DNA of 64,000 nucleotides from Caldilineae bacterium (lineage in GTDB: Bacteria > Chloroflexota > Anaerolineae > JAAEKA01): NCBI GenBank assembly GCA_020634555.1, contig JACKBK010000002.1, positions 124,001 to 188,000 on the forward strand, given 5' to 3'. Each line of letters opens with the position of its first letter. Position 1 is the first letter of the stretch. Made by a program: the position numbers and the translations under genes. Below the pieces are notes generated by a model. The model was not told the origin of the DNA and did no database searches. It saw nothing but the letters and a program-made list of their open reading frames with translations. This document shows positions 8,906-19,422 of the stretch, piece after piece.

Positions 8906-8942
8906 CCACGAATTGGATCAGGGGGTTTCGTAGAATTCGTGG
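8906..8942 (-). terminator. Inverted repeat downstream of ctaB
   Basis: CCACGAATT and AATTCGTGG form a 9-bp stem about 55 bases past the ctaB stop. A GGCCGGTCTCCTGACCGGGCC-type palindrome (8957-8978) lies between. Possible transcript end of the oxidase locus; no clear U-tract. Confidence 0.4.
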
Positions 8943-8996
8943 CAAGAGGGTTGCTGCGGCCGGTCTCCTGACCGGGCCGCTTTCGGCGCTTCCTCG

Positions 8997-9971
8997 CTAG
9001 ATCGGGATCGCGGCGTTGACGCAGATCATTACCAGCACGATCATCAGGTAGAAGTTGGACGCCATGAACAGCGAGCGGGCGTTCTTGCCGGTCGGCACAC
9101 GCGTCAGCCGCACGTTGCGCACCAACATGTCGATAGTGACAATCGCCACCGGAATCAGGTAGATCAGCCCCAGCGCCGGGTCCAACGCCAGCACCACCGC
9201 CGCCAGCGCGGTGCCCATGGTGTGCAGCAATACCCAGAACGCCGCCTTGCGCGGCGGGATTATCACCGGCAGCATGGGCATGCCGCCCTTGGCGTAGTCG
9301 TTGCGATAGACGATAGCCAGGCTCCAGAAATGCGTCGGCGTCCACAGGAACACCAGCAGCGCCAGCACGATCGCGCCCGGCTGGTTCCACATACCGGCGG
9401 CAGCCGCACCGGCCAGCACAGCTGCGCTGCCAGCCGCGCCGCCGATGACGATGTTGACCGGCGTGCGCGGCTTGAGCCAAATCGTGTAGATGACCACATA
9501 GATGAACGCCCCGGCGGCCAGCCAGAAAGCCAGCGCCACGTTGAACGTCGCGGTCCAGGCAACCGGCACAACGATCATAGCAAGAGCAACCCATGGCACC
9601 CACTTCGGATTACGAATGCTGCCATCGATCAGCGGGCGGTGGACGGTGCGGCTCATCTGGGCGTCGGTCTTACGCTCGATATACTGGTTCAACGCCGATG
9701 ATCCGGAGGCTGCCAGCCAACCGGTGAGAATCGTCAGTCCCAGCACGTCCCAGCCGGGCCAGCCGTTCGCGCCCAGAAATGCGCCGCCAACCGCCGACAG
9801 CACCAGCAGGCTGACTACGCGCGCCTTGAACAGCACCATCATGGTTTGGAAGAACGACGGCCTGCGCTCCTCCTTGCTGGCCGAGACGGGCTGTTCCGCC
9901 ATAGCCAGATCGGTGGAAGTTCCCGATGTTACTGTGTTAGCCGCCAGTCGTTTGGTTCTCATTCGGTTCAT
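8997..9971 (-). CDS. ctaB: Protoheme IX farnesyltransferase (heme O synthase)
   Basis: Integral membrane UbiA-type prenyltransferase that farnesylates heme b to heme O, the precursor of heme A for the oxidase encoded upstream. The protein (324 residues from the ATG at 9971) has the two prenyl-diphosphate motifs 'NQYIERKTDAQMSRT' and 'YRNDYAKGGMPMLPV', plus about nine membrane helices. The start at 9971 is chosen because GGAGAG lies about 8 bases upstream. The longer frame to 10034 reads through a hairpin repeat. It is the last gene of the minus-strand cytochrome oxidase locus and is separated from the preceding polyferredoxin gene by three tandem hairpins. Confidence 0.95.
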   Translation of the reverse strand: MNRMRTKRLAANTVTSGTSTDLAMAEQPVSASKEERRPSFFQTMMVLFKARVVSLLVLSAVGGAFLGANGWPGWDVLGLTILTGWLAASGSSALNQYIERKTDAQMSRTVHRPLIDGSIRNPKWVPWVALAMIVVPVAWTATFNVALAFWLAAGAFIYVVIYTIWLKPRTPVNIVIGGAAGSAAVLAGAAAAGMWNQPGAIVLALLVFLWTPTHFWSLAIVYRNDYAKGGMPMLPVIIPPRKAAFWVLLHTMGTALAAVVLALDPALGLIYLIPVAIVTIDMLVRNVRLTRVPTGKNARSLFMASNFYLMIVLVMICVNAAIPI

Positions 9972-9984
9972 GAATCTCTCTCCG

Positions 9985-10134
9985 AGAAGTTCGGCTTTTT
10001 CCGCAAAGCCGAACTTCTGGCGTCGCGGTTGCATTCATCCATAAGAAGTTTGACTTTTTCCGCAAAGTCAAACTTCTGGCGTCGTGGTTGCTCTCATCCT
10101 GAGAAGTTCGACTTTGCCGAAAAAGTCGAACTTC
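9985..10134 (-). repeat. Three tandem covarying hairpins between polyferredoxin and ctaB
   Basis: Hairpins at 9985-10018, 10044-10077 and 10103-10134 have 13-14 bp perfect stems. They share the outer AGAAGTT/AACTTCT and an inner CTTT...AAAG around a TTCCGC or GCCGAA loop. The middle stem pairs change together (TCGGC/GCCGA, TTGAC/GTCAA, TCGAC/GTCGA). Spacers are also repeated ('GGCGTCG', then 'GGTTGC', then 'CATCC'), giving a unit of 59 bases. Confidence 0.85.
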
Positions 10135-10137
10135 AGA

Positions 10138-11559
10138 TCATCCGGCCATCATGCCACGCATCTCCATGGGCAGCGTGAACAACGCCACTGCGAGCACTGC
10201 AATCAGCGCCAGCAGCGCCAGCCACGGGGCCATGGCCCGCGTCGCCATGCGGCCATCTTCATGCGTATTATCGGCTATCCGGCGCAGGACGGCAAGACTG
10301 GCAATGAAGCCAATCAACACCGAACCCATCTCCAGCAAGAACAGCGCGTCAGCCGGCAAAATAGCGCCGAGTCGCCAGTTCGGTTTGGCGCCCAGCAGCG
10401 TCACACCATGGTCGATCAGGAAGCTCTGCAGCACCGGTATGATCGTCAGCGCGCCGCTGGCAAAGTGAAACCAGTAGTGTGCAAACCATACGGCAAAGCC
10501 CAGCGGCACGACCGCTGGCGCGTAGCGGGCCAGGACGACTCGCAGCGATCCGGCGCCGGCCAGTCGTTGGCTCAACCAAGCAGCGCCGACGCCGGCCAGA
10601 ACCGGCAGCGCGACATAGATCACGCCAAAGATCAGCGCCAGGATCAGTGTTTCGTTGGTCGTGCCCAGCCAGCGAGCGAGTGCAGATTCAAGCGCATAGA
10701 CCGGTGGCACCATGCCGAAGGCGTTGCCCAGTGCAGTAAAGGCAAACACCAGCGCCAACAACGCCACATCCCAGCGGCGGGGCCAGGCCGCAATCGTCAA
10801 CTCGGCCAGCGGCTTGCGGGCCGCCAGCGCCACGTTGTCGTGGGGACAGGCCCGCACGCAGTCGAGGCAGAGCACACAATCCATGTTACTGCGCATCTGC
10901 GGCACGAATAGCTCGGTGCCGCAGCCCAACACCTGCGCGCTGCCGTTGACACACTCCTTGCCCACGCATGTTCGGCAGACCTGCGTATCGCGGCTCGTGA
11001 TCTGCAGGGGCGAAATCGTCGAGCCGACGAAGTTGAACGTCCCGATGGGGCACAGGTACTTGCAAAAAGGCGACTCGGCGAACAGCGCTTCGAACACGAA
11101 GGCAGCCGCGAAGTAGGCAACGATCAGCCAGGCGGTCAGCCATGGACTGGCCCACAGATCCAGCGCCTCATACAAGAACAGCAGGCCGACAAACAGGGCG
11201 ATGGCCAGCCACTTGTTGCGCAGCGCCATGGGCCAGCGGCGCCCGTGGCCCGACAACCGGCGGGCCAGCGTCCTGGGCAGCGTGAACGGACAGCTCATGC
11301 AGAACAGGTTGCCGGCCAGCAAAAGCGCCAGCACCACCAAACCGCGGTAGTGTACCCAGGCCGCCACCGTCGCCAGATTTTGCGGCGCCAGCTTGGGACC
11401 GGTCAGCCCGTCGTAGATCATGACGGCCGCGACGACGGCCAGCGGCAGTTGAAACACCAGCCGCCCCCAGCGCCAGCGCAACAGCCTGCCCAGTCCCGGC
11501 ACGCGCAACAGATCGAACGCCGGTTTGGGCCGGTAGATTGGCGTCGTGCTGCCGGTCAT
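10138..11559 (-). CDS. 4Fe-4S polyferredoxin membrane protein (NapH/CcoG-like)
   Basis: A 473-residue membrane protein with cysteine motifs on the cytoplasmic side: 'NLFCMSCPFTLPR' (NosR/NapH type), 'CKYLCPIGTFNF', 'CRTCVGKEC' and the classical 4Fe-4S motif 'CVLCLDCVRACPHDN'. About nine or ten membrane helices surround these. Relatives include NapH, NosR and CcoG, which pass electrons or assist copper or cofactor assembly in respiratory complexes. Its position between oxidase assembly genes (YtkA-like, SCO1) and ctaB suggests a role in metal or cofactor delivery to the oxidase. That role is inferred; the iron-sulfur membrane family is clear. Confidence 0.85.
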   Translation of the reverse strand: MTGSTTPIYRPKPAFDLLRVPGLGRLLRWRWGRLVFQLPLAVVAAVMIYDGLTGPKLAPQNLATVAAWVHYRGLVVLALLLAGNLFCMSCPFTLPRTLARRLSGHGRRWPMALRNKWLAIALFVGLLFLYEALDLWASPWLTAWLIVAYFAAAFVFEALFAESPFCKYLCPIGTFNFVGSTISPLQITSRDTQVCRTCVGKECVNGSAQVLGCGTELFVPQMRSNMDCVLCLDCVRACPHDNVALAARKPLAELTIAAWPRRWDVALLALVFAFTALGNAFGMVPPVYALESALARWLGTTNETLILALIFGVIYVALPVLAGVGAAWLSQRLAGAGSLRVVLARYAPAVVPLGFAVWFAHYWFHFASGALTIIPVLQSFLIDHGVTLLGAKPNWRLGAILPADALFLLEMGSVLIGFIASLAVLRRIADNTHEDGRMATRAMAPWLALLALIAVLAVALFTLPMEMRGMMAG

Positions 11560-11572
11560 TCGCCGCTTACTC

Positions 11573-11673
11573 TCCTGCTCGTACTCCTACTCCTACTCAT
11601 CCTCGTACTCGTACTCCTCCAGAGATCGATCACAGAAGGAGAATGAGTTAGAGTAGGAGTAGGAGTAGGAGGA
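11573..11673. repeat. Hexanucleotide TACTCC/GGAGTA inverted low-complexity tract
   Basis: TACTCC units on the left (around 11581-11620) are mirrored by GAGTAGGAGTAGGAGTAGG on the right (11651-11672). The tract fills the gap between the polyferredoxin gene and the YtkA-like lipoprotein gene and could fold into a long hairpin. Confidence 0.7.
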
Positions 11674-11680
11674 TTGCGAC

Positions 11681-12100
11681 CTACTGCGCCACGCTCAGAT
11701 CGAACTGCTGCTCGACCGTCTGGCCGTCGGCTAGTGTGGCTGTCACGGTGACTATCCAGTCGCCGGCCATGGTCCACTCCAGGTCGGTGCGGTAGACGCC
11801 TGCGCCGTCCTCGGTTGCGTCGGCCAGCACCGGCATCATGCCGGCGTGCGACATGTCGCCCTTGATCGCCACCGCGGCGCCGCTGACCGGCTGACCGGAA
11901 GCGTCGTTGATAGTCACAGTCACCTGCGCCTGGCCGACTGTGGCCGGATCAGGATTGACTGCCAGAGTCATAGCAATGCCGGACGAGGCGCCGGTGTCGA
12001 TTTGCTGGCTGGCCCGCTGGCAGGCTGACAGTGTCAGCGCCAGGCCGAGGGCCAGAATGAGCAAGATGAAAGAACGTCGAAGTTGTTTTTTAGAAGTCAT
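11681..12100 (-). CDS. YtkA/FixH-like lipoprotein of the oxidase locus
   Basis: A 139-residue lipoprotein with a signal sequence ending in 'LTLSAC' (C27), followed by one Ig-like YtkA-type domain. Visible are 'NPDPATVGQAQVTVTINDAS', a methionine/histidine patch 'GDMSHAGMMPVLAD' and 'WTMAGDWIVTVTATL'. YtkA-like domains occur in copper-trafficking and oxidase-assembly settings, and the Met/His patch fits metal binding. It lies downstream of SCO1 on the same strand, separated by a 13-bp-stem hairpin. A role in copper delivery to subunit II is likely but inferred. Confidence 0.8.
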   Translation of the reverse strand: MTSKKQLRRSFILLILALGLALTLSACQRASQQIDTGASSGIAMTLAVNPDPATVGQAQVTVTINDASGQPVSGAAVAIKGDMSHAGMMPVLADATEDGAGVYRTDLEWTMAGDWIVTVTATLADGQTVEQQFDLSVAQ

Positions 12101-12131
12101 GTTGTTGGTTTTGGTTCAAGGCGATTGGTTC

Positions 12132-12168
12132 AAGGTGACAGTCATTTTCGCAAAGTGACTGTCACCTT
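12132..12168 (-). repeat. Hairpin of the oxidase-locus family between sco1 and the YtkA gene
   Basis: AAGGTGACAGTCA is followed by TTTTCGCAAAG and the exact complement (13-bp stem). It lies 15 bases past the sco1 stop. The loop core (TTTTCG-CAAAG) matches the hairpins at 9985-10134 and 18245-18377 although the stem sequence is different. Confidence 0.8.
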
Positions 12169-12182
12169 GCAGAACACGATTG

Positions 12183-12770
12183 TCACTTCACCAGGTGCTT
12201 GACGTCGTTCACAATATCCTCGACCGGTGTGCCGTAGCCATAGCTCAGTCTCAGATTGCCGTCCTGGTCCACCAGATACATGCGGCTGGTGTGGTTCATC
12301 AGATAGCCCAGCGCCGATTCGGGCGCCTCGACCCGCTCAGCGCGGACGCCAAACTCGCCGTAGATCGACGCCAGTTGGTCGGGCGTCCCAGTCAGACCGA
12401 TGATGCCAGGGTGGAAAGCGTCGGTGTAGGCAGCCAGCTTTTCGGGCGTGTCGCGCTCCGGGTCCACAGTGACGAAGAGAAACTCCACGTCGTTTGCGTC
12501 GTCGCCCAGGTCGTTCAGGATCGTGCGCGCTTCGGCCAGAGTCGTGGGACAGACGTCGGGGCAGGTGGTGTAGCCGAAGAACAGCAGCGACACCTTGCCG
12601 ACCTGATCGCTGAGATCGAAAGGCTGGCCGGTTTCGCTGGTAAGCTCCACCTGCGGCCTGGCCAGCGGCTCGGGATAGGCCGTTCCCTGGAAGGTGTAGG
12701 GCTGGCCACAGCCGGCCAGCAGCGCCAATGCCAGCACTGAGGCAGTCAGCCAGCCAGGAATCCTAAACAT
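12183..12770 (-). CDS. sco1: SCO1/SenC copper chaperone for CuA assembly
   Basis: A 195-residue thioredoxin-fold lipoprotein (lipobox 'LLAGC', C21) with the copper-binding 'CPDVCP' (C70, C74) and the distal histidine in 'NHTSRMYLVD'. SCO proteins deliver or reduce copper for the CuA centre of oxidase subunit II. The 3' end of SURF1 overlaps its start by 8 bases. The family is unmistakable, and its place in the oxidase locus agrees. Confidence 0.95.
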   Translation of the reverse strand: MFRIPGWLTASVLALALLAGCGQPYTFQGTAYPEPLARPQVELTSETGQPFDLSDQVGKVSLLFFGYTTCPDVCPTTLAEARTILNDLGDDANDVEFLFVTVDPERDTPEKLAAYTDAFHPGIIGLTGTPDQLASIYGEFGVRAERVEAPESALGYLMNHTSRMYLVDQDGNLRLSYGYGTPVEDIVNDVKHLVK

Positions 12771-13623
12771 GTTGAGCTTCCTGTGTTAGCGGCGTGTTAC
12801 TATCTTCGCCGGATGCTCCGAATTCGCCGTCCAAATTCGCTGTGTTATCAGCTTGTGCCGCAACTTTGGCCTTCTTTTCTCGCTGCGATACAACCCGCAC
12901 GTACACCACCCCGGCCACGATGGCGAAGCTGAACCACTGGATGGCATAGCCAAGGTGCGGTCCTTCCGACAGATCGATCTCAGGATCAACGCGGTATGGC
13001 GGCGCCAGGTTGCCGGCGGCGTCGGGCGATTGCAGCAGATAGACCGGCAGTATCTCGTAGGGCATTTGCGGTGCGATGGCGGGCAGGTCAGCCTGGTACC
13101 ACGTCAGGCGCGCCGGCTGGTCGGCTTTCACCTCGGCTGGCCGGCCGACCTGCTGCGAAGGCTGGATGAAACCACTGATTTCCACCTGGCTGGCGTCGCC
13201 GTTGTACTGCGACCAGTTGGCCGGATCCGGGTTGGCAGATGTCAGGGGTATCCAGCCGCGATCCACCAGCACCGCCTTGTCGGAGCCGTTGAGAACCAGC
13301 GGGGTCAACAGCCGGCTGCCCAGCGAATCCTGATAGACCTGTTGCACCAGCAGGAGCTGGTGCTCATAGTCAAACCGGCCGCTGGCGGCAGCGCGGGTGT
13401 TGCGGATTTCGTCGCGATCGGCGGGCGTCGCTGCCAGTCCGGCCGCGACATCGTTCAGTGACAGGGGCGGTTGTTCCAGCTTGGCGATGAGATCGGCGTT
13501 GCGCGCCAGCCGTTGCTGGCGGCGGTCAAGCTGCCAGACGCCCAGCCGGGCCATGACGGCCATTGCGAGCAGCACAAAGAGTGTGATCGCAATATAGCGC
13601 CTGCTGAAAAGAGTGCGAACCAT
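12763..13623 (-). CDS. SURF1-family cytochrome oxidase assembly protein
   Basis: SURF1 proteins help insert heme A into oxidase subunit I. The protein (286 residues from the ATG at 13623) has an N-terminal membrane helix ('YIAITLFVLLAMAVMARLGV'), the family hallmark 'GVWQLDRRQQRL', 'VLVDRGWIP' in the middle, and a C-terminal 'HLGYAIQWFSFAIVAGVVYV' helix. The start at 13623 is used because the next gene upstream ends at 13625. A longer frame to 13695 would overlap that gene. The C-terminal 50 residues are charged and unconserved. Confidence 0.93.
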   Translation of the reverse strand: MVRTLFSRRYIAITLFVLLAMAVMARLGVWQLDRRQQRLARNADLIAKLEQPPLSLNDVAAGLAATPADRDEIRNTRAAASGRFDYEHQLLLVQQVYQDSLGSRLLTPLVLNGSDKAVLVDRGWIPLTSANPDPANWSQYNGDASQVEISGFIQPSQQVGRPAEVKADQPARLTWYQADLPAIAPQMPYEILPVYLLQSPDAAGNLAPPYRVDPEIDLSEGPHLGYAIQWFSFAIVAGVVYVRVVSQREKKAKVAAQADNTANLDGEFGASGEDSNTPLTQEAQHV

Positions 13624-13624
13624 G

Positions 13625-14155
13625 CTATTTCTTGTCTGTAGCAGCTGCGGCAGCCGCCCGGCGGTTCTTGCGTCCCATGTACAAAATACCGACACCTATC
13701 ACCACCAGCGCCACGCCAAAAGCAATCCGTTGTACGTTCATGCCGGCCCGCTGAACCTGGATAGGAAAGCTGGCACTGCCGCTGGCGTCGCCAGCCTGGT
13801 AGGAGACAGCAACCTGCCATGGCCCTTGCTGTGGGATCTGCATATCGGTTTCGTAGTAGGTTTTGACGGTCGCGTTGTCATGGGTGGCAGCAGCTGTAAT
13901 CGGGTCACCAGTTTCAGGCGTGGCCGTCACCTGGACAGTTGCGTTCAAGACCGGCTCCTCGGTGTCTGGTTCCACCAGTGCGACGGAGACGTGCATGGTG
14001 CCAACGCGCACGGGGTCGGGGTTCGTCCAGACATATAAAGCATACGCCCCTGCGGGTTGTTTGACAAGTTGCGGTGTGCCGCCGCCGTGGGCCAGAATGC
14101 TGGCCGGATGCAAGGCAAGCAGAAGAAGGATGAGGAGGGAAAGGCGTTTCGTCAT
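13625..14155 (-). CDS. FixH/YtkA-like secreted membrane-anchored protein
   Basis: A 176-residue protein with a signal peptide ('LSLLILLLLALHPASILAHG'), one YtkA/FixH-like beta-sandwich domain ('YVWTNPDPVRVGTMHVSVAL', 'QQGPWQVAVSYQAG'), and a C-terminal membrane helix ('IAFGVALVVIGVGILYMG') with a basic tail. The ATG at 14155 has GGAG 8 bases upstream. A GTG at 14173 overlapping the ctaG stop is possible. A role in copper handling or oxidase biogenesis is inferred from its place between ctaG and SURF1. Confidence 0.8.
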   Translation of the reverse strand: MTKRLSLLILLLLALHPASILAHGGGTPQLVKQPAGAYALYVWTNPDPVRVGTMHVSVALVEPDTEEPVLNATVQVTATPETGDPITAAATHDNATVKTYYETDMQIPQQGPWQVAVSYQAGDASGSASFPIQVQRAGMNVQRIAFGVALVVIGVGILYMGRKNRRAAAAAATDKK

Positions 14156-14169
14156 AAGAGGGTCTCCGA

Positions 14170-15066
14170 TCACCCGACGCTGTCAACCAGCCATGGTGCA
14201 TCAGGGTTGACCGGCTTCTCGGATTCGCTCTGGACGATGCGGCTGACCAGAATGAGCGCGATCAGGATGTACATCATGCTGCCCGGAATCCACATGATGA
14301 TGCCGGCGATGGACTGGTCCTGGACCACCGAGAGGCCCCAGATGCGCGGCACGGTGGTGTAGTAGGTATAGATCGGCTCGGTGGCGAAGGCGATGACCAC
14401 ACCCAGAATCATGTTGGCCGGAATGATAGAAATCACATAGGCCAGCCGCTGGAAGGTGGTCAGCGTGCGATGAAAGCGCGGCGCGACGCCGGTGACATGC
14501 CACCAGAACAGCATGCTGGCAAAGAAGAAGGAGAGGTGTTCGAGGTCGTGGGCGAACTCGCTGCGCAACGCCAGGTTGTACAGATTCGGATCATGCCAGC
14601 CGACATACACCGTGAAGAAGATCAACCAGACGATCCCCGGCGATGTGACCTTGGTGACGACACGGCGAAATCTCGATGGGCCGCTTAGCAAGCCGCCGAC
14701 CCGGCGTCGCGCGCGTAGCGGCAATCCCCACATCAACACCGGAAATGGGTTGCCCACCAGCAACAGCGGCGCAGCAATCATGATCAGCACCAGGTGCTGG
14801 ATCATGTGCATAAAGAAGAGCTGCCCCCCCAACACATCGATAGGCGACATCAGCGCGATCCCCACAGCCACCAGACCGCTGAGATAAGCTACCGGCTTCC
14901 ATCCCGCCACCAACGCTGCACGGGGGTTGGCGCGCGTGGGGTCGCGCTGTGAGCGCGTCACCGTGCGCAGGTAGCGCCAGCCGCGCACATAAAGCAACGC
15001 CGGGATCGCCAGACCGATCAGCACGATCAGGCGAAAGTCCCAGGAGAGCAGCAGGGCTTGGGTCAT
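14170..15066 (-). CDS. ctaG: Cytochrome c oxidase assembly factor CtaG (caa3 type)
   Basis: A 298-residue membrane protein of the caa3_CtaG family with seven predicted helices. Characteristic histidine-bearing segments are 'FFMHMIQHLVLIMIAAPLLL', 'HDLEHLSFFFASMLFWWHV' and 'IAGIIMWIPGSMMYILIAL'. In Bacillus CtaG is needed for CuB or heme a3 site assembly. The downstream gene starts at or just past the stop. Upstream lie two heptad tracts separating it from subunit III. Confidence 0.94.
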   Translation of the reverse strand: MTQALLLSWDFRLIVLIGLAIPALLYVRGWRYLRTVTRSQRDPTRANPRAALVAGWKPVAYLSGLVAVGIALMSPIDVLGGQLFFMHMIQHLVLIMIAAPLLLVGNPFPVLMWGLPLRARRRVGGLLSGPSRFRRVVTKVTSPGIVWLIFFTVYVGWHDPNLYNLALRSEFAHDLEHLSFFFASMLFWWHVTGVAPRFHRTLTTFQRLAYVISIIPANMILGVVIAFATEPIYTYYTTVPRIWGLSVVQDQSIAGIIMWIPGSMMYILIALILVSRIVQSESEKPVNPDAPWLVDSVG

Positions 15067-15071
15067 GGAGT

Positions 15072-15201
15072 AAGTGGTGAACGGTAAACGGTGATCCGTA
15101 ATCGGTATTTCTCGCTATTGTTGGTCTATGATCTTGTGCCGACGAAGCTCGCCAGTTTCCAGAACATTGACCACCGATCACCGATCACCGTTTACCGATT
15201 G
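15072..15201. repeat. Two inverted heptad tracts between subunit III and ctaG
   Basis: 15072-15107 reads GAACGGT AAACGGT GATCCGT AATCGGT. 15169-15201 reads the complementary ACCACCG ATCACCG ATCACCG TTTACCG. The two tracts face each other and could base-pair around a 60-base loop. They lie immediately after the subunit III stop. Confidence 0.8.
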
Positions 15202-15205
15202 CTGG

Positions 15206-15814
15206 CTAGTGCCCGCCTGCCGGCACGGCTGTTCCGATCAGGTAGAGCGCCGGGTAGAAGAAGATCCAGATCAGGTCGATGTAGTGCCAGTAGATGGCAG
15301 TAGCCTCGACGCCCCAGTGATCCTCAGCCGAGAACTTGCCTTTGCGGCCCAGGTTCCAGATGATCATGATGATCACGATGCCGCTGAGGACGTGCAGGGC
15401 GTGCATGCCGGTCATCCCGTAGAGCACCGCGCCGTAGACGCCGCTGGTCGGGTGGATGTGGTTGCCCAGGACGAACGCGCCGTCCTCGATAGTCCAGCCC
15501 CACTCGAAGATCAACACACCCAGGAAGAAGATGAAGCCAAGGAAGGCAGTGATCAGCAGGCCGCGCTGGAATGTTTTGCGGTCGTCGTTGGCGATGGCGA
15601 CCTCCGCCCGGTTCATGAAGAAGCTGCTGGTCAGCAGAACGGCGGTGATTCCCAGTGGCACAACCTGAGGCAGGTCCGGCCGGGTGTCGCCCCACAGAAA
15701 GAAGCGTGCGATCAGCAGGCCGCCAAACAGGAATGCTTCGGATACGAAGAACAACCACATGCCCATCCGGTTGCGCCGGACCTGGACCTGCGGGGATTCA
15801 ACAATTGCAGACAT
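15206..15814 (-). CDS. ctaE: Cytochrome c oxidase subunit III
   Basis: A 202-residue, five-helix form of subunit III. It contains 'NRMGMWLFFVSEAFLFGGLL', with the conserved glutamate in the first helix, 'GMTGMHALHVLSGIVIIMII' and the ending 'HWGVEATAIYWHYIDLIWIF', all diagnostic. The start codon has GGAGG 8 bases upstream. It follows subunit IV directly, so the two are cotranscribed. Confidence 0.96.
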   Translation of the reverse strand: MSAIVESPQVQVRRNRMGMWLFFVSEAFLFGGLLIARFFLWGDTRPDLPQVVPLGITAVLLTSSFFMNRAEVAIANDDRKTFQRGLLITAFLGFIFFLGVLIFEWGWTIEDGAFVLGNHIHPTSGVYGAVLYGMTGMHALHVLSGIVIIMIIWNLGRKGKFSAEDHWGVEATAIYWHYIDLIWIFFYPALYLIGTAVPAGGH

Positions 15815-16183
15815 CTAGTGAGCCTCCTCTGTGCGCCATACCGACGCGACGTGCATGAAGAAGTACATGACCAGGGCCGCCTTGAAGACGATCATGATAA
15901 ACATCAGCGCCGTAGAACCCACGCTGGCCAGAAAGAACTCGACGACCGACAACACAACCAGGCCTCCAAAGACCACCAGGCCCAGCCGATAGGCCGCGGC
16001 GCGGCGGGCGCGCAGCTTGACATACTCCGGGCCGCGGGACGGAACCGGTTGTACGGCAGCCGCGTCGGCCTTGCTCGCTTTGCCGGTGCCCGGCATGATG
16101 CGTGCCAGCAAGAACAGGCCGACCAGCAGCGCGCCGCCGATGACAAGCGGCATCAGGATGAATACTAAGAATGGTGTTTCCAT
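15815..16183 (-). CDS. Cytochrome c oxidase subunit IV family protein
   Basis: A small membrane protein of 122 residues with three helices: 'FLVFILMPLVIGGALLVGLF', 'LGLVVFGGLVVLSVVEFFLA' and 'ALMFIMIVFKAALVMYFFMH'. The last helix, with its methionine/histidine end 'YFFMHVASVW', is the prokaryotic COX4 signature. Such subunits stabilise the CuB site. It abuts subunit III and lies 27 bases after subunit I, consistent with the usual I-IV-III order here. Confidence 0.88.
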   Translation of the reverse strand: METPFLVFILMPLVIGGALLVGLFLLARIMPGTGKASKADAAAVQPVPSRGPEYVKLRARRAAAYRLGLVVFGGLVVLSVVEFFLASVGSTALMFIMIVFKAALVMYFFMHVASVWRTEEAH

Positions 16184-16210
16184 GCGTTTTCTCCTTAGTC
16201 TCGTTGCAGA

Positions 16211-18208
<1,998 letters not shown>

Positions 18209-18244
18209 AGAGTGTTCTCCTCTCGCGGATGAGTGCTCTGCCGT

Positions 18245-18377
18245 AGAAGTTCAACTTTTTTGGAAAAGGTTAAACTTCTCTAACGCACTTGCCGTAGAAG
18301 TTCAACTTTTCGGAAAAAGTTGAACTTCTATAGCCTGCTTGCCTCAGAAATCCAACTTTGCGGGAAAGTCGACCTTC
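18245..18377 (-). repeat. Hairpin cluster between ctaC and ctaD
   Basis: Two strong hairpins (18245-18279; 18295-18330, the latter a perfect 16-bp stem with loop CGGA) and one decayed copy (18346-18377). They share the AGAAGTT/AACTTCT stems and the CTTTT..AAAAG inner pair with the 9985-10134 array. The cluster starts immediately after the ctaC stop, within the probable oxidase transcript. Confidence 0.85.
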
Positions 18378-18382
18378 CCGGA

Positions 18383-19417
18383 TTAATGCAAGGTCTTGAT
18401 GTACTCGACGATATAGTCGATCTGCTGATCGGTCAGTACGTCGCCGTAGCTGGCCGGCATGATGGGCTGATAGCCGGTGACCACCTGAGCCAGAGGGTCA
18501 ACTATCGACTCATGGATGTAGGCCTCGTCGGCGGTTGCCGTCGTGCCGTCGGCCAGCTCAACCTCATGTCCGAACAGGCCCTTCCATGTCGGCCCAATGC
18601 CGCCAGGGTCGCCGGTAACGTTGTGGCAGGCCGCGCACCCCTGGCTGGCTACCAACTCCTCGCCGAGTTTAGCCATCTCGGCCGGATCGGTGGAGGGTTG
18701 CTGCTCGGCAACCCAGGCATCGAAATCGCTGGAAGAGACAACCTCGACGCGAGCCTGCATGTTGGTGTGGCCGGTGCCGCAAAGCTCGTCACAGAGCACC
18801 TTGTAGCTGCCGATCTTGTTCGGCGTGATGCGCAGTTGGGTCGGCACGCCCGGCACCAGGTCCTGCTTGACGCGGAACTCAGGCACCCAGAAGTCGTGGA
18901 TGACATCCGTGTCCACCGAGTTCATGTCCAGCACGATGGGCTGATCCACAGGCAGGTAGAGAACTGGCGTTGCATCGATGCCCAGCTCCGGGTAGCCAAA
19001 CGTGAAGCCCCAACTGAACGCGGTCACGCGGACGGCAACCTCGTCTGCCTGTGCGCCGGTGGCTTGCGCCAGACCGCGCGCACCCAGCACTGCCAGTATC
19101 AGCACGGTGATCAGCGGCAGGACGGTCCAGGTGATCTCCAGCTTGGTGTTGCCCTCGAAGTGGTCGCCGTCGGTCTCTTCGCCGTTGCGCCGGCGAAAGG
19201 CAACAACGCTGTAAAGCATGAAGACCATGACCAGGGCGAACAGGAACCCAATGGCCACCAACTCAATTCCCAGCAGCGCATCAACCGAGTGCGCCTGGGT
19301 CGTCGCCGGCGCAGCCATCCAGCGTACCCGGCCCAGGCCGACGATGGTGATGACCGCTGTGATGAGGATGATCACAGCCACGATGATGAAATGTTTCCCG
19401 TAGCTCCTTTTTTCCAT
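18383..19417 (-). CDS. ctaC: Cytochrome c oxidase subunit II fused to cytochrome c
   Basis: The protein (344 residues from the ATG at 19417) has two N-terminal membrane helices ('FIIVAVIILITAVITIVGLG', 'ELVAIGFLFALVMVFMLYSV') and the CuA domain with 'CDELCGTGHTNM' as the binuclear copper site. A C-terminal cytochrome c domain has the heme motif 'CAACH' and a likely axial methionine in 'QPIMPASYGDV'. This is the caa3 layout, in which the fused cytochrome passes electrons to CuA. The start is chosen at 19417 because GGAGAG lies upstream and the receiver-like gene ends at 19423. Confidence 0.96.
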   Translation of the reverse strand: MEKRSYGKHFIIVAVIILITAVITIVGLGRVRWMAAPATTQAHSVDALLGIELVAIGFLFALVMVFMLYSVVAFRRRNGEETDGDHFEGNTKLEITWTVLPLITVLILAVLGARGLAQATGAQADEVAVRVTAFSWGFTFGYPELGIDATPVLYLPVDQPIVLDMNSVDTDVIHDFWVPEFRVKQDLVPGVPTQLRITPNKIGSYKVLCDELCGTGHTNMQARVEVVSSSDFDAWVAEQQPSTDPAEMAKLGEELVASQGCAACHNVTGDPGGIGPTWKGLFGHEVELADGTTATADEAYIHESIVDPLAQVVTGYQPIMPASYGDVLTDQQIDYIVEYIKTLH

Positions 19418-19422
19418 TCGTT

